Below are positions 6,298 to 6,337 of a DNA stretch of 6,337 nt, piece after piece. Origin of the DNA: Erysipelotrichaceae bacterium (GTDB lineage: Bacteria; Bacillota_I; Bacilli_A; Erysipelotrichales; Coprobacillaceae). Location of the stretch: contig JAJQDJ010000281.1 of NCBI GenBank assembly GCA_021202205.1, forward strand, positions 1 through 6,337, read 5' to 3'. The position numbers and the translations under genes were made by a program. The stretch's first letter is position 1. Each line of letters begins with the position of its first letter. The notes under the pieces were generated by a model, which worked only from the letters and a program-made list of their open reading frames with translations, was not told the DNA's origin and did not search any database.

Positions 6298-6337
6298 GTT
6301 TATTTTTAAGAAATTATATGTTAATGACTTTACGGGT
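6288..6337 (+). CDS. Possible start of a downstream gene, cut by the window edge
   Basis: An ATG at 6288 inside the last codons of yaaA, in another frame, opens a reading frame that stays open to the window end (MSLSLFLRNYMLMTLR). It would overlap yaaA by ten bases, a common arrangement in operons, and its hydrophobic start could suit a membrane protein. Only a weak GAAG precedes it, with very short spacing. Later in-frame ATGs at 6318 and 6324 are alternative starts. Sixteen codons are too few to prove coding or assign a family. Confidence 0.3.
   Translation, partial: MSLSLFLRNYMLMTLR

Overview
The window is AT-rich, compactly coding bacterial DNA with strong Shine-Dalgarno sites, T-tract hairpin terminators and TATAAT-type promoters. 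That points to a low-GC Firmicute (Bacillota). The Firmicute-style glycogen enzymes and the protein composition would suit a gut Erysipelotrichia/Coprobacillus-like lineage, but this placement is an inference and cannot be proven from the window.

Layout, left to right. Positions 1-136 are non-coding and hold the intrinsic terminator of the glycogen operon plus a second small hairpin. Positions 137-4424 (minus strand) are a two-gene operon transcribed right to left: first glgB (1,4-alpha-glucan branching enzyme), then glgP (glycogen/maltodextrin phosphorylase). The glgB stop codon overlaps the glgP ribosome binding site. Positions 4425-4522 hold the glgB promoter region, a 14-bp palindrome overlapping its -10 box, and the terminator of the upstream gene. 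Positions 4523-5509 (minus) encode a nucleoid-associated protein of the NA37/YejK (NdpA) family. A short divergent promoter region follows, and 5584-6297 (plus) encodes a YaaA-family peroxide-stress protein. The last 50 bases may be the start of another plus-strand gene that overlaps the end of yaaA.

Functionally, GlgB adds alpha-1,6 branches to glucan and GlgP releases glucose-1-phosphate from chain ends, so the pair covers branching and mobilisation of a storage glucan. The synthesis genes glgC, glgD and glgA are not next to them in this window. The other pair, a nucleoid-associated protein and YaaA, are both linked to the chromosome or to DNA protection in their families, and they are divergently transcribed.

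The most notable structure is the 74-bp space between those two start codons. It holds a perfect 15-bp inverted repeat (5527-5541 / 5553-5567), and each arm ends in an outward-facing extended -10 box (TGTTATAAT). Each side is then followed by GGTGA, five bases and ATG. The two genes therefore seem to have mirror-image promoters, leaders and ribosome binding sites, with predicted leaders of only about 10-11 nt. I saw no mobile element, CRISPR array, tRNA or rRNA, and no clearly new multi-gene system.
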